This document shows, piece by piece, positions 10,417 through 19,131 of a DNA stretch of 64,000 nt. Each line of letters opens with the position of its first letter. The first letter of the stretch is position 1. Position numbers and translations under genes: made by a program. Source of the stretch: Neptunomonas concharum (GTDB lineage Bacteria; Pseudomonadota; Gammaproteobacteria; Pseudomonadales; Balneatricaceae); assembly GCF_008630635.1 (NCBI RefSeq), contig NZ_CP043869.1:2046001-2110000 (forward strand), in the 5' to 3' direction. A model generated the notes under the pieces. The model searched no databases and was not told the DNA's origin. It was given only the letters and a program-made list of their open reading frames with translations.

Positions 10417-11116
10417 GATTCTCCCCTTTAAGGTCAGTTGCCATATTCAGCTTCGCTTCAATGTTTTTACGGGCAGCACTGATATGCCGACGCATCAAGA
10501 GCTCTGCCAGTTCTGGGTCTCGCGCTTCAATCGCATCCACAATCTGGTGGTGCTCTTTAAGCGCTCGCTTTGGACGAGAGCTAGATACACTGAATTGATA
10601 GCGGTACATGCGTACCAAGTGGTACAGGTCACTGCCGAGCAGTTCTAACAATTTCTCGTTTTTACTGCCCTGCACGATTCGATAATGAAAGTCGAGATCA
10701 CCTTCTTTTTGGAAATAAGATCGACCTTCTAATTGTTCGACATCCCGCTCGTGCTCTTCAAGCAGCGCGCGCAGGCTTGCAATCTCATTCGCAGGCATAA
10801 ATTCAGCAGCCATTCGGCATGCCATGCCTTCAAGTGCCTCACGAACACGATAGATTTCAACCAGCTCTTTGAGGCTGAGTTTAACAACCCGCGCACCCAC
10901 ATGAGGTTTGCGTTCAATCAAACGTAAGCCTTCTAAGCGACGTATCGCTTCTCGGAGAGGACCTCGGCTAATGCCATAGGTACGTGCCAATTCTGGCTCA
11001 CTGATTTTTTGGCCCGGAGGTATATCGCCGACGATGATCGCAGTTACGATCTGTTCGCAGACTTTATCCGCTAATGTGCGGCTCTCTATGGGAATATCGT
11101 TTGCCATCTCTGTCAT
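10409..11116 (-). CDS. GntR-family (FCD/FadR-type) regulator of the methylcitrate operon
   Basis: A 235-residue regulator. The N-terminal winged helix (about 10-75) includes [18 protein letters not shown], and the FCD ligand-binding helical domain (about 85-225) carries the metal-site residues typical of FadR-C proteins, with HYRIV, and [12 protein letters not shown] further on. It sits first in the prp operon, overlapping prpB by eight bases. An 18-bp perfect palindrome lies 17-34 bases upstream of its ATG, just after a good promoter, so autorepression with relief by a methylcitrate-pathway metabolite is the natural model. It is not related to the sigma-54 PrpR of enteric bacteria. Confidence 0.9.
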   Translation of the reverse strand: MTEMANDIPIESRTLADKVCEQIVTAIIVGDIPPGQKISEPELARTYGISRGPLREAIRRLEGLRLIERKPHVGARVVKLSLKELVEIYRVREALEGMACRMAAEFMPANEIASLRALLEEHERDVEQLEGRSYFQKEGDLDFHYRIVQGSKNEKLLELLGSDLYHLVRMYRYQFSVSSSRPKRALKEHHQIVDAIEARDPELAELLMRRHISAARKNIEAKLNMATDLKGENHG

Positions 11117-11132
11117 AACAACCTACCTCTCC

Positions 11133-11150
11133 AAGATTGTCGACAATCTT
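11133..11150. promoter_or_regulatory. Operator palindrome of the prp GntR regulator
   Basis: AAGATTGTCGACAATCTT is an 18-bp perfect palindrome. Its core ATTGTCGACAAT recurs once more as an intergenic perfect palindrome in this window, upstream of the neighbouring hydrolase. GntR/FCD proteins bind short palindromes of this kind. The position, immediately downstream of the predicted transcription start of the prp operon, fits repression. Confidence 0.8.
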
Positions 11151-11161
11151 TATTTAAAACA

Positions 11162-11190
11162 ACGATACAACGCTATTTTACGCTCGTCAA
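11162..11190 (-). promoter_or_regulatory. Predicted sigma-70 promoter of the prp operon
   Basis: On the minus strand TTGACG (11185-11190) and TATCGT (11162-11167) are separated by exactly 17 bases. The expected transcription start, near 11155, falls next to the operator palindrome. The -10 element is only a fair match. Confidence 0.55.
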
Positions 11191-11247
11191 CCGAACAAAA
11201 GTATAAAGTTGTCTACACAATACAAAAGTTTAAGGGTTTGCCCCAAT

Positions 11248-12120
11248 CTATATATTTCGACTGATTCGGTATCTTTGCGCTTCGGCGTTCATGATTTTGG
11301 CAATCTGCCGCGGCTTTTGAAAAGGCAAAGAGTGGTCAGTTCCCGGCACCATGAAGTAATGCCAATTAGGCATCCCTTCCGCCATATCTCTGTGGTATTG
11401 ATGCATCAGATCAACACTCAACCCCCCAATAAAGCTAGATACATCACCCTGTGCAGCCACCAACAACTCCCTATCGATTGAATTTATCGCTTCGGTCACA
11501 CAATCTAATGCATGCGCGAAACCCAAAGGGCGAGCCCCTAGGCGCATAATCGATAAGTCATCCACTTGGCTGGTTGTGCGGCGATTAGGAGAGATGGTGT
11601 CGAGAAAGTTACGAATTCCTTGCTCCTTATTATCACTTCTTAAAAAGTGAGCAGCCTCACTGTATTTCTGTCGCAACACCTTTGTTGTGTCCCAACACGG
11701 CCTGTCCAGTAGAGCTGACTCAAGTAAAAATTGCTTCTCTACGCGGTCTGGGTGCTGTTGTTTGTATAGTAAGGAAACCATTCCTCCCAATGAGTAACCT
11801 CCCATATCAAACGACCACCAACCTAAATGGTCAACCAGTGCATTGATATCCGCCACTAACCTGTGTGCCGTAAAGGGATATTCTTTGTGATCAGGATAAT
11901 GGGTTTCCCCCATGCCCCTCTGGTCGGGAATAAGAATCTCCTGCCATTGCGTCAACATTGACGCGATAGCCAGCCACGTATCTTCTCCGGCAACACCAGC
12001 GCCATGCAGTAACACTAAACGCTTGCCGTTATGTATGTCAGGATGTTTCAGGACTCGATAAGTGATGATCTGGTCCGACAATAAAAATGTATCCTTGCGG
12101 ATATTGAGCTTACTTCTCAT
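11248..12120 (-). CDS. Alpha/beta-hydrolase family protein, likely co-regulated with the prp operon
   Basis: A 290-residue alpha/beta hydrolase. The oxyanion-region motif LLHGAG is at about 37-42, the nucleophile elbow GYSLGG at 108-113 (Ser110), and a C-terminal GTDHSL supplies the likely catalytic His263. There is no signal peptide, so it is cytoplasmic. The substrate is unknown; serine esterase, lactonase or thioesterase are all possible. It precedes the GntR regulator on the same strand with a 131-base gap. Its own promoter region contains a TATAAT box and a 14-bp palindrome identical in core to the prp operator, which suggests a role linked to propionate or branched acyl metabolism (inference). 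Confidence 0.85.
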   Translation of the reverse strand: MRSKLNIRKDTFLLSDQIITYRVLKHPDIHNGKRLVLLHGAGVAGEDTWLAIASMLTQWQEILIPDQRGMGETHYPDHKEYPFTAHRLVADINALVDHLGWWSFDMGGYSLGGMVSLLYKQQHPDRVEKQFLLESALLDRPCWDTTKVLRQKYSEAAHFLRSDNKEQGIRNFLDTISPNRRTTSQVDDLSIMRLGARPLGFAHALDCVTEAINSIDRELLVAAQGDVSSFIGGLSVDLMHQYHRDMAEGMPNWHYFMVPGTDHSLPFQKPRQIAKIMNAEAQRYRISRNI

Positions 12121-12141
12121 GCACGCTTAACTCCCATGCGC

Positions 12142-12155
12142 AATTGTCGACAATT
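12142..12155. promoter_or_regulatory. Second GntR-type operator palindrome, upstream of the hydrolase
   Basis: AATTGTCGACAATT is a 14-bp perfect palindrome sharing the core ATTGTCGACAAT with the prp operator. It lies 22-35 bases before the hydrolase start and overlaps the predicted transcription start that follows the -10 box at 12159-12164. Confidence 0.72.
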
Positions 12156-12158
12156 TGT

Positions 12159-12164
12159 ATTATA
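12159..12164 (-). promoter_or_regulatory. Predicted -10 box of the alpha/beta-hydrolase gene
   Basis: The minus strand reads TATAAT here, a perfect -10 hexamer, with no convincing -35 at the standard spacing. The predicted start of transcription falls inside the adjacent palindrome. Confidence 0.45.
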
Positions 12165-12262
12165 CGCGATTATGCTAAGGCAAAGGCGATATCCACCTAC
12201 CACTCGCTATCCTTAAAGAGGATGCGTAAAATGCGCCTTTTATTTGCTGTAAGGTTAATGGC

Positions 12263-13633
12263 GTGTTGCAACCGGTTTCACTCTCTTTCGGTGTATCAGC
12301 TACAGAATATTTTGAGCGTATCCGACCGCTAGGCGGTGCGATTCTACTCGATAGTGGAAAGCCAGCATGTGCGCGAGGCCGGTATGATATTTTAGTGGCG
12401 GAACCTCAGTGTCAATTATCCTATCATCGCGGCGAGCTATTAGGGACTAATCTGCCGATAGCTATTGAGCTGTATCAGAATCCCTTCGATGCGCTAGAAA
12501 GCCTTTATCAATATGCCAAGGCACAGACCTCAAACATTGATCATCTGTTTCCCTTCTGTGGTGGACTGGTAGGTCATTTTGGCTATGATCTAGGGCGAGT
12601 TATCGAACAACTTCCAACATCCGCAGAAGATGACACCCAACTACCAGAGATGCATGTAGGTCTTTATCATTGGGCAATTATTATTGATCATCTTGAAGAG
12701 CGAGCCACATGGGTTCCCAGTCCGTTGTTTGATTCTCACAAACAAGAAAGCCTGCTCCAGACGATATTGACAGAGGTCTCCTCTAGACAAGACTCCCCTT
12801 TTAAAATGACCTCCGCGTTTAAAAGCAATACCTCTGAAGAGGACTACCATAAAGCACTCAAGAGAATTGATGACTATATCCACGCAGGGGATTGTTACCA
12901 GGTTAACTTTGCACAACGTTTTTCTGCAACCTGTGAAGGCGACCCATGGCAAGCTTATAAGCAACTGAGAGAAGCGGCACCAACGCACTATGCCGCCTAT
13001 TACGATACCCCCCAAGGGGCCGTCTTATCCTACTCACCTGAGCGCTTTTTAGCTGTCGACAATTCGGGGCATGTGATTACCCAACCGATCAAAGGAACAC
13101 GTCCTAGAGGTCAGACCCCAGAAGAAGATCAGGCGTTAGCTGAAGCACTTCGTTCATCAGAAAAAGACCGAGCTGAAAATGTGATGATTGTTGATTTGCT
13201 TCGAAATGACCTCAGCAAAGTCTGTGAGCCGCACAGTGTAAAAGTACCCTCACTTTTCGATATCGAGCACTATAAGAACGTTCACCATCTGGTTAGCACT
13301 GTGGTAGGGACACTATCTAAGAACCAATCACCCATCGACTTGCTAAGAAACTGCTTTCCCGGCGGCTCTATCACAGGAGCCCCCAAGATAAGATCAATGG
13401 AAATTATTGATGAGCTAGAGACACATCGTAGAAGCATCTATTGCGGTAGTATCGGTTATATCAGTTTATCCGGGAGCATGGATACCAGCATCACCATTCG
13501 CACGCTTTTAATAGAAGAGAATCAAGTGCATTGCTGGGCGGGTGGTGGCATTGTAGCGGACTCTATCAGCCAGATGGAATACCAAGAGACGTACGATAAA
13601 GTTAACAACCTATTGGAAGGCCTATCTTTGTAA
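12263..13633 (+). CDS. pabB: Aminodeoxychorismate synthase component I PabB
   Basis: A 456-residue chorismate-utilising enzyme that makes 4-amino-4-deoxychorismate for folate, with an N-terminal TrpE/PabB domain and a C-terminal chorismate-binding domain. The motif PIKGTRPRG, with Lys277, is the PabB signature (anthranilate synthases carry Ala at that position). ENVMIVDLLRNDLSKVC and FPGGSITGAPK, which form the chorismate and Mg sites, are intact. The start is GTG at 12263; AAGG lies about nine bases upstream, and an ATG just before it is out of frame. It stands alone, converging on dusC with a 3-base gap. Confidence 0.94.
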   Translation: MLQPVSLSFGVSATEYFERIRPLGGAILLDSGKPACARGRYDILVAEPQCQLSYHRGELLGTNLPIAIELYQNPFDALESLYQYAKAQTSNIDHLFPFCGGLVGHFGYDLGRVIEQLPTSAEDDTQLPEMHVGLYHWAIIIDHLEERATWVPSPLFDSHKQESLLQTILTEVSSRQDSPFKMTSAFKSNTSEEDYHKALKRIDDYIHAGDCYQVNFAQRFSATCEGDPWQAYKQLREAAPTHYAAYYDTPQGAVLSYSPERFLAVDNSGHVITQPIKGTRPRGQTPEEDQALAEALRSSEKDRAENVMIVDLLRNDLSKVCEPHSVKVPSLFDIEHYKNVHHLVSTVVGTLSKNQSPIDLLRNCFPGGSITGAPKIRSMEIIDELETHRRSIYCGSIGYISLSGSMDTSITIRTLLIEENQVHCWAGGGIVADSISQMEYQETYDKVNNLLEGLSL

Positions 13634-13636
13634 CCG

Positions 13637-14614
13637 TTATAATTCAGCCTCTAAACGCGCACGCAGCTGATTAAGATCAGATAATATTTTAACTTCACGA
13701 AAAACACCTTCTGCCTCTTCTCTCTGAGGCCGCATCATATGTAACCATTGCTTAATACGCCCATGCACATATTTAGGAGGCAATTGGCTTTCTACAATCG
13801 CAAAGTAGTGAAGTAAAATGCTGATTATGTCGCGCCAAGCTGCACCACTATGGCTTGTCCCGAGCTGGTAACTTTTAATCATCAATCCAAGCTCTGGCCT
13901 TGCGATTAAACCACGACCAATCATGACATCTTCACAGCCACTCAGCGCTCGGCATCGTTGGTAGTCTTCACAGTTCCATACTTCGCCATTCGCCACAATA
14001 GGAATATCAACCTCCTCTTTGATGCGACCTATCCATTCCCAATGTGCCGGCGGTTTATAGCCTTCTACTTTCGTGCGAGCATGAATCGCTAAACCATCTG
14101 CTCCCGCATCAGTAATCGCTTTGGCATTATCCAAAGCAAGAGATTTATCCAGGTTACCTAGGCGCATTTTTGCCGTCACCGCTATATTTTGCGGCACAGA
14201 CTGTCGGACAGTCTTTACAATAGCGTGTATCAGGTCAGGCTCATCCAGAAGCACTGCACCTCCGCGGTGTTTATTAACGGTTTTGGATGGGCAGCCAAAA
14301 TTCAGATCTATGGAAGGTGCCCCCATTTTCACCGCTTCAATAGCACTTTGCGCTAATACTTCAGGAACACTCCCTAGAAGCTGTACTGCAACAGGGACAC
14401 CGGAAGGCGTTAGTCCACTTCCGCTAAGTTCGGTGGCATGTTTCAGAATTTCCCGCGGGGACAGCACTCGGTCGGTGACACGTATAAATTCCGTCACGCA
14501 TAGGTCCACACCACCCAGCTGCGTAATGACATGCCGCATGGTCGAATCCACCACACCCTCCATGGGTGCAAGAACGATTTTCCCATGATTAGCGTTCACT
14601 TCATCGGTGTTCAT
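13637..14614 (-). CDS. dusC: tRNA-dihydrouridine(16) synthase DusC
   Basis: A 325-residue FMN enzyme that reduces uridine 16 in the tRNA D-loop. The N-terminal TIM barrel carries the FMN-binding APMEGVVD and NFGCPSKTVNKHRGG (catalytic Cys), and the C-terminus is the short helical tRNA-recognition domain. The NKHRGGAVLL context and the C-terminal KQWLHMMR resemble DusC rather than DusA or DusB. It is divergent from thpR across 39 bases. Confidence 0.9.
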   Translation of the reverse strand: MNTDEVNANHGKIVLAPMEGVVDSTMRHVITQLGGVDLCVTEFIRVTDRVLSPREILKHATELSGSGLTPSGVPVAVQLLGSVPEVLAQSAIEAVKMGAPSIDLNFGCPSKTVNKHRGGAVLLDEPDLIHAIVKTVRQSVPQNIAVTAKMRLGNLDKSLALDNAKAITDAGADGLAIHARTKVEGYKPPAHWEWIGRIKEEVDIPIVANGEVWNCEDYQRCRALSGCEDVMIGRGLIARPELGLMIKSYQLGTSHSGAAWRDIISILLHYFAIVESQLPPKYVHGRIKQWLHMMRPQREEAEGVFREVKILSDLNQLRARLEAEL

Positions 14615-14653
14615 AGCTATGCTTAATGCCTACCTCTATCGTACGGAGTACTT

Positions 14654-15109
14654 ATGCGTTTGTTCGTTGCGATCGATATCCCTGACAATATACAGCAGGA
14701 GATCAGCCGGCTTTATTGCAAATTTCATGGCGTCACTTGGTCTCCACCTGAACGACTACACATTACCCTCGCCTTTCTGGGCGAAGTCAAAACGTCACAA
14801 CTATCGGCCGTAGATAACCTATTACGGTCTATCACGTTCCAACCGTTTCAACTGTCCTGTGACCACTTTGGTAGCTTTAACAGCGGGGATATCTGGTTAG
14901 GTGTCACGCCAGAAGAGCAACTGGTAGCACTGCATCAACAATTAAGAAAACAGCTGGATAAACTCGGGCTAGGCTATGAAGGCAGACCCTTTAAGCCGCA
15001 TATCACTCTGGCCTACACGGCTAAAAATGAAGAATCCTTAGTGCTTCGCTTACTAGAAAGCCGTCGTCACTTCGACAACCTTAACTTTGAGGTCGATACT
15101 TTAATTTAA
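14654..15109 (+). CDS. thpR: RNA 2',3'-cyclic phosphodiesterase ThpR (LigT), C-terminus cut by an apparent frameshift
   Basis: The 2H phosphoesterase signature is present twice, HITLAFLG (His36, Thr38) and HITLAY (His116, Thr118), so both catalytic dyads are encoded. The open frame stops after 151 residues, about 23 short of the family. A one-base shift at 15104-15108 restores a family-like C-terminus: the adjacent frame reads LKSSWTRSSAALHRIEQIYP and ends at 15177, only three bases from the metZ stop. The result would be about 174 residues, the normal length. Either a single T was lost in the organism or the sequence has an indel error. Both active-site motifs precede the shift, so some activity may remain. 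Confidence 0.88.
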   Translation: MRLFVAIDIPDNIQQEISRLYCKFHGVTWSPPERLHITLAFLGEVKTSQLSAVDNLLRSITFQPFQLSCDHFGSFNSGDIWLGVTPEEQLVALHQQLRKQLDKLGLGYEGRPFKPHITLAYTAKNEESLVLRLLESRRHFDNLNFEVDTLI

Positions 15110-15180
15110 AGAGCAGCTGGACTCGTTCCTCAGCAGCATTGCACCGAATAGAGCAGATCTATCCGGCGCATACCTAATGG

Positions 15181-16398
15181 CTAAACCGCATCCAGACCTA
15201 ACTGCATATCGGCTCGAATATCATCAATGTCTTCTATACCAACAGATAAACGTATCAGATTATCTTTTATACCCGCTTGCGCACGGGCTTCAGGACTCAT
15301 TCGACCATGAGTTGTTGTTGCAGGGTGAGTGATCGTTGTTTTCACATCCCCTAAGTTACCCGTAATAGACACCATTCGGGTAGCATCAATGAATCGCCAA
15401 GCGGCCTCTTTGTCACCCTTGACCTCAAAAGCCAAAACGCCTCCAGAGCCTGTTTGTTGCTTTTTCGCCAACTCATACTGGGCATGACTTGTAAGACCGG
15501 TATAAAACACACGTTCGATAGCCGGTTGCGCTTGTAGCCATGTAGCCAACTCTTGCGCATTTCGCGCATGTGCTTCCATTCTAACTTTCAGAGTCTCTAG
15601 GCCTTTCTGGAAAACCCAAGCATTAAACGGACTCATACAGGCTCCACCTGTCCGAATAAAACCAAAGATCTCTTCCATCAACTGATGGCTTCCTAAAACC
15701 ACACCACCAACACAACGGCCTTGGCCATCTAAATATTTGGTTGCAGAATGAATCACTATATCTGCACCCAACAAAATTGGTCGCTGAAAGATAGGCGTCA
15801 GGAAACAATTATCGACCGCTAATAAGGCATTATGACGATGAGCAATTTCAGCCACTGCCTGAATGTCCGTCAGCTCACCTAATGGGTTTGAGGGCGTCTC
15901 AAGAAATAACAGCTTAGTGTTTGGCTGTATTGCAGCTTCCCATGCGTTCAACGAGGTGGGATCAACAAAGCTGGTTGTTATACCCGCACGGATTAAGTAT
16001 TTCTCAAACAGCGATACCGTAGAACCAAACACGCTACGAGAGCAGACCACGTGATCACCATTTTGCAGCAAGGATAAGCCAATACTCAGAATAGCGGCCA
16101 TACCTGAAGCGGTCGCTACTGCTCGCTCTGCACCTTCCAGAGCGGCAATACGCTTTTCAAAGGCATTTACCGTCGGATTGGTAAAACGAGAGTAAATATT
16201 TCCCTCTTCATCACCGCTAAAACGAGCAGCCGCTTCTCTGGCAGTCGAGTAAACAAAGCTGGAAGAAGGAAAAATCGCATCGCTATGCTCCCCTTCCATT
16301 GTTCGGGTTTGCCCGGCACGAACCGCCATAGTTGCCAGTTCTGCTTCTGTCAGATCAAACTGTATACGATCTTCCCGTTCAAACCCATTAACTGCCAT
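15181..16398 (-). CDS. metZ: O-succinylhomoserine sulfhydrylase MetZ
   Basis: A 405-residue member of the Cys/Met-metabolism PLP family that converts O-succinylhomoserine plus sulfide to homocysteine (direct sulfhydrylation). The PLP lysine lies in HSATKYLDGQG, and the substrate-binding DNCFLTPIFQRP and GNLGDVKTTITHPATTTHG are typical of MetZ. As in Pseudomonas it lies directly downstream of purF, 12 bases away, and is probably co-transcribed with it. A MetB- or MetC-type activity cannot be fully excluded, but the context favours MetZ. Confidence 0.93.
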   Translation of the reverse strand: MAVNGFEREDRIQFDLTEAELATMAVRAGQTRTMEGEHSDAIFPSSSFVYSTAREAAARFSGDEEGNIYSRFTNPTVNAFEKRIAALEGAERAVATASGMAAILSIGLSLLQNGDHVVCSRSVFGSTVSLFEKYLIRAGITTSFVDPTSLNAWEAAIQPNTKLLFLETPSNPLGELTDIQAVAEIAHRHNALLAVDNCFLTPIFQRPILLGADIVIHSATKYLDGQGRCVGGVVLGSHQLMEEIFGFIRTGGACMSPFNAWVFQKGLETLKVRMEAHARNAQELATWLQAQPAIERVFYTGLTSHAQYELAKKQQTGSGGVLAFEVKGDKEAAWRFIDATRMVSITGNLGDVKTTITHPATTTHGRMSPEARAQAGIKDNLIRLSVGIEDIDDIRADMQLGLDAV

Positions 16399-16410
16399 TA
16401 TCTTTCTCTC

Positions 16411-17937
16411 TTACTGTATTTTTGTATGAAGATCCGCAGGGGCTTCATCTTCATGATCAACACTTTCAGGCTTCACTTTCGCCGCATCATTTCGCTTCTG
16501 ATCAATCCGCTCTAAATAGGCATCATCAATATCGCCTGTCACGTAATAACCATCAAACACCGACGAATCGAAATCTGTTAACGCGATATCCAATCCTTCA
16601 GCGACCGTTTCTTTCAGATCGTTCAGGTCTTGGTATAGCATCCAGTCAGCACCGATCGCTTCACCAATTTCAGACTCGGTACGATTATGCGCTATAAACT
16701 CTGTTGGCGATGGCATATCAATACCATAGACATTCGGGAAGCGTACTGGCGGTGCCGCCGAAGCAAAATAGACTTTGCGTGCACCCATATCCCGTGCCAT
16801 TTGCACGATTTGCTTAGAAGTTGTTCCCCTAACGATTGAGTCATCTACCAGCATGACGACTTTACCTTTGAATTCCATCTCAATCGGGTTCAGTTTACGT
16901 CGTACTGATTTTTTACGCTGAGTTTGACCCGGCATAATAAAGGTACGACCAATATAGCGATTTTTAATAAAACCTTCACGGAACGTCACATTAAGATGCT
17001 TAGCCATCTCTAAGGCTGAAGTACGGCTGGTGTCCGGGATCGGGATGATCACATCAATATCATGATCTGGCCGCTCTTTAAGCACTTTCTCAGCCAGTTT
17101 AACCCCCATACGCATACGCGCTTGGTGAACGTTAACATTATCGATGATCGAATCAGGCCGTGCCAGATAAACAAACTCAAACAAACAGGGTGCTAAATTC
17201 GTTTTTTCAGCACATTGACGCGTAAAAACATTTCCATCCATGTCGATGAAAATTGCTTCACCAGGTTCAATATCTCTCACACGGGTAAAACCTGAGATAT
17301 CCAATGCTACGCTTTCAGAAGCAACCATACACTCTTCGCCTTCAGGTGTTGAGCGCGTACCATAAACCAGTGGTCGGATACCATTTGGATCACGAAATGC
17401 CAAGACGCCATAACCGGTAATCACGGCTACAACGGCATATCCACCTTTAACCCTTTTATGAACTTTAGACACTGCTTCAAAAATATCATCCGCATCAGGC
17501 GTTAATTTGCCTTGGCGCTGGAGCTCATGAGCAAAAACATTCAGTAGCACTTCAGAGTCGGAGGTTGTATTGATATGACGAAGATCTGCTCGGAACATCT
17601 CTTCACCTAGCTCATCGGCATTGGTCAGGTTACCGTTGTGTGCTAGTGCAATCCCATAGGGCGAGTTGACATAGAACGGTTGCGCTTCTGCGGCGCTGGA
17701 ACTACCGGCAGTAGGGTAGCGGACATGGCCGATACCAACATGGCCCACCAAACGCTTCATATGCCGCGTCCTGAAAACCTCATTAACTAAACCGTTATCT
17801 TTGCGTAGGAAGAAACGATTACCTTCACAGGTAACCATACCTGCAGCATCCTGACCACGATGTTGTAATACCGTTAAAGCGTCAAAGATCGTCTGGTTAA
17901 CAAGTGATTTGGCTACAAGGCCGACAATACCGCACAT
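16411..17937 (-). CDS. purF: Amidophosphoribosyltransferase PurF
   Basis: A 508-residue enzyme for the first committed step of purine synthesis. The N-terminal class II glutaminase domain begins MCGIVGL, with Cys2 as nucleophile once Met is removed. The C-terminal phosphoribosyltransferase domain holds the PRPP loop [17 protein letters not shown]. The C-terminal tail (about 480-508) is acidic and variable. It is located between cvpA and metZ, the classical cvpA-purF arrangement. Confidence 0.97.
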   Translation of the reverse strand: MCGIVGLVAKSLVNQTIFDALTVLQHRGQDAAGMVTCEGNRFFLRKDNGLVNEVFRTRHMKRLVGHVGIGHVRYPTAGSSSAAEAQPFYVNSPYGIALAHNGNLTNADELGEEMFRADLRHINTTSDSEVLLNVFAHELQRQGKLTPDADDIFEAVSKVHKRVKGGYAVVAVITGYGVLAFRDPNGIRPLVYGTRSTPEGEECMVASESVALDISGFTRVRDIEPGEAIFIDMDGNVFTRQCAEKTNLAPCLFEFVYLARPDSIIDNVNVHQARMRMGVKLAEKVLKERPDHDIDVIIPIPDTSRTSALEMAKHLNVTFREGFIKNRYIGRTFIMPGQTQRKKSVRRKLNPIEMEFKGKVVMLVDDSIVRGTTSKQIVQMARDMGARKVYFASAAPPVRFPNVYGIDMPSPTEFIAHNRTESEIGEAIGADWMLYQDLNDLKETVAEGLDIALTDFDSSVFDGYYVTGDIDDAYLERIDQKRNDAAKVKPESVDHEDEAPADLHTKIQ

Positions 17938-17994
17938 TTGAACTACCTCAAGAGGAATCTTAAAAGCTATCGACCTGCAAACAGGCCACTTATC

Positions 17995-18492
17995 TTAACG
18001 TCCTGCGTTCCAAATCATCTGCCCCACTTCGGTGGCAACATCTTTGGTCCAAGCTTCCATCAACACAAAGTGAGGAATCAATTGAGACTCCTGCCACCAA
18101 GCATCTTGCACTGCAGGCGTTTGTCCCAGCAGCGCAATTAAAACTACAACAATAATAGCACCTCTGGCGATACCAAACCCCATACCCAACATGCGGTCTG
18201 TACCACTGAGTCCTGTCGCTTCTACCAACATACCCACTAAGTTACTTAACAAAGCACCTACTATTAGCGTAATAACAAATAGGCTAATAAAAGCTGCGCC
18301 AATACGAAACGACGGAGTCTGGATATAGTCAGCCAATACAACAGTCAACGCTGGTGTAAAAAGGCGAGCAATAATAAAGGCAGCTACCCAAGTAACAAGG
18401 GATAACGCCTCTTTCACAAAGCCTCTGCGAATACTGAAAAGGCCCGATATAGCCACGATGGCCAATATCGTCCAATCAGCCCAATTCATCAT
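17995..18492 (-). CDS. cvpA: CvpA family inner-membrane protein
   Basis: A 165-residue membrane protein with four predicted helices. It belongs to the CvpA family, associated with colicin V production and bile/envelope stress, whose molecular role is unresolved. The signature RRGFVKEALSLVTW and the ATGLSGTDRMLGMGFG segment are clearly visible. The start is set at ATG 18492 (MMNWADW), because relatives begin close to MNW/MVW; the longer open frame to 18522 would add ten residues. It lies 57 bases upstream of purF. Confidence 0.93.
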   Translation of the reverse strand: MMNWADWTILAIVAISGLFSIRRGFVKEALSLVTWVAAFIIARLFTPALTVVLADYIQTPSFRIGAAFISLFVITLIVGALLSNLVGMLVEATGLSGTDRMLGMGFGIARGAIIVVVLIALLGQTPAVQDAWWQESQLIPHFVLMEAWTKDVATEVGQMIWNAGR

Positions 18493-18549
18493 TGATATAC
18501 CATCCATAAAATTTGCGCGCATTCTAACAGAGGGTTAAATGGAACCCAA

Positions 18550-19131
18550 TCATTGCGTAGTAAATCGGACAATTATTCCATCCAACCCAAAGTCGTTTTT
18601 CAGCCCCTCTTTGAGGCTCTCTAAACGCGCTTTTTGTAGGTCTGGGCCGACATATACTTTGAACAAATCAGCCGTTTTTCGGGTATATACCTTATGCCCT
18701 GAATCCATTAACTGCTTACGTAAAGCACGCGCATTTGCCTCATCTTTAAAACTAGCCAACTGCAATGTCCAAGCAACGGGCACATTCTGCTCATCAAGCT
18801 CTGGCCGCTTATTCTCTACGCCAATCACCGGACGTTTTTCTTCCAAGGCCTCTTGTACTTCCTCAGTTGATTCAACTTCCACTTTAACGACAACGGCTTC
18901 AGGTTCAGATTTAGGCTCAACCTGAACAGGTGGGTACTCGGAAGTATCAGGCAGTACGGATGTCTCTTGCTTTATCTCTATAGGCGCAGACAGCGGTGGA
19001 GGTGCAGGAATACGGCTCTCCAATTGTCTCTCGCGATAGCCTTCGCCTGTTAGAAAAAACGGTAAAAAAACTATAGCTGCTAGCAGCAACACAGCAGAGC
19101 CAATTAAGCGTCTTTTCAACTGAGAATGCAT
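18550..19131 (-). CDS. dedD: SPOR-domain protein (DedD-like cell-division protein)
   Basis: A 193-residue bitopic protein with a short cytoplasmic N-terminus, one transmembrane helix at about 10-30 (SAVLLLAAIVFLPFFL), a Pro/Glu-rich linker and a C-terminal SPOR domain (about 115-190; WTLQLASFKDEANARALRKQ). SPOR domains bind denuded septal peptidoglycan. Its position between folC and cvpA matches dedD in E. coli and Pseudomonas. Its ATG overlaps the folC stop by one base. Confidence 0.9.
   Translation of the reverse strand: MHSQLKRRLIGSAVLLLAAIVFLPFFLTGEGYRERQLESRIPAPPPLSAPIEIKQETSVLPDTSEYPPVQVEPKSEPEAVVVKVEVESTEEVQEALEEKRPVIGVENKRPELDEQNVPVAWTLQLASFKDEANARALRKQLMDSGHKVYTRKTADLFKVYVGPDLQKARLESLKEGLKNDFGLDGIIVRFTTQ

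Noticed and set aside
13054-13064. GTCGACAATT match to half of the GntR operator inside pabB
   Set aside because: Only one half is conserved and it is intragenic; not palindromic beyond the SalI-like core.
15101-15117. Programmed -1 frameshift site in thpR
   Set aside because: No slippery heptamer in the correct frame (ATT TAA is read in frame 0) and no downstream structure; an indel is simpler.
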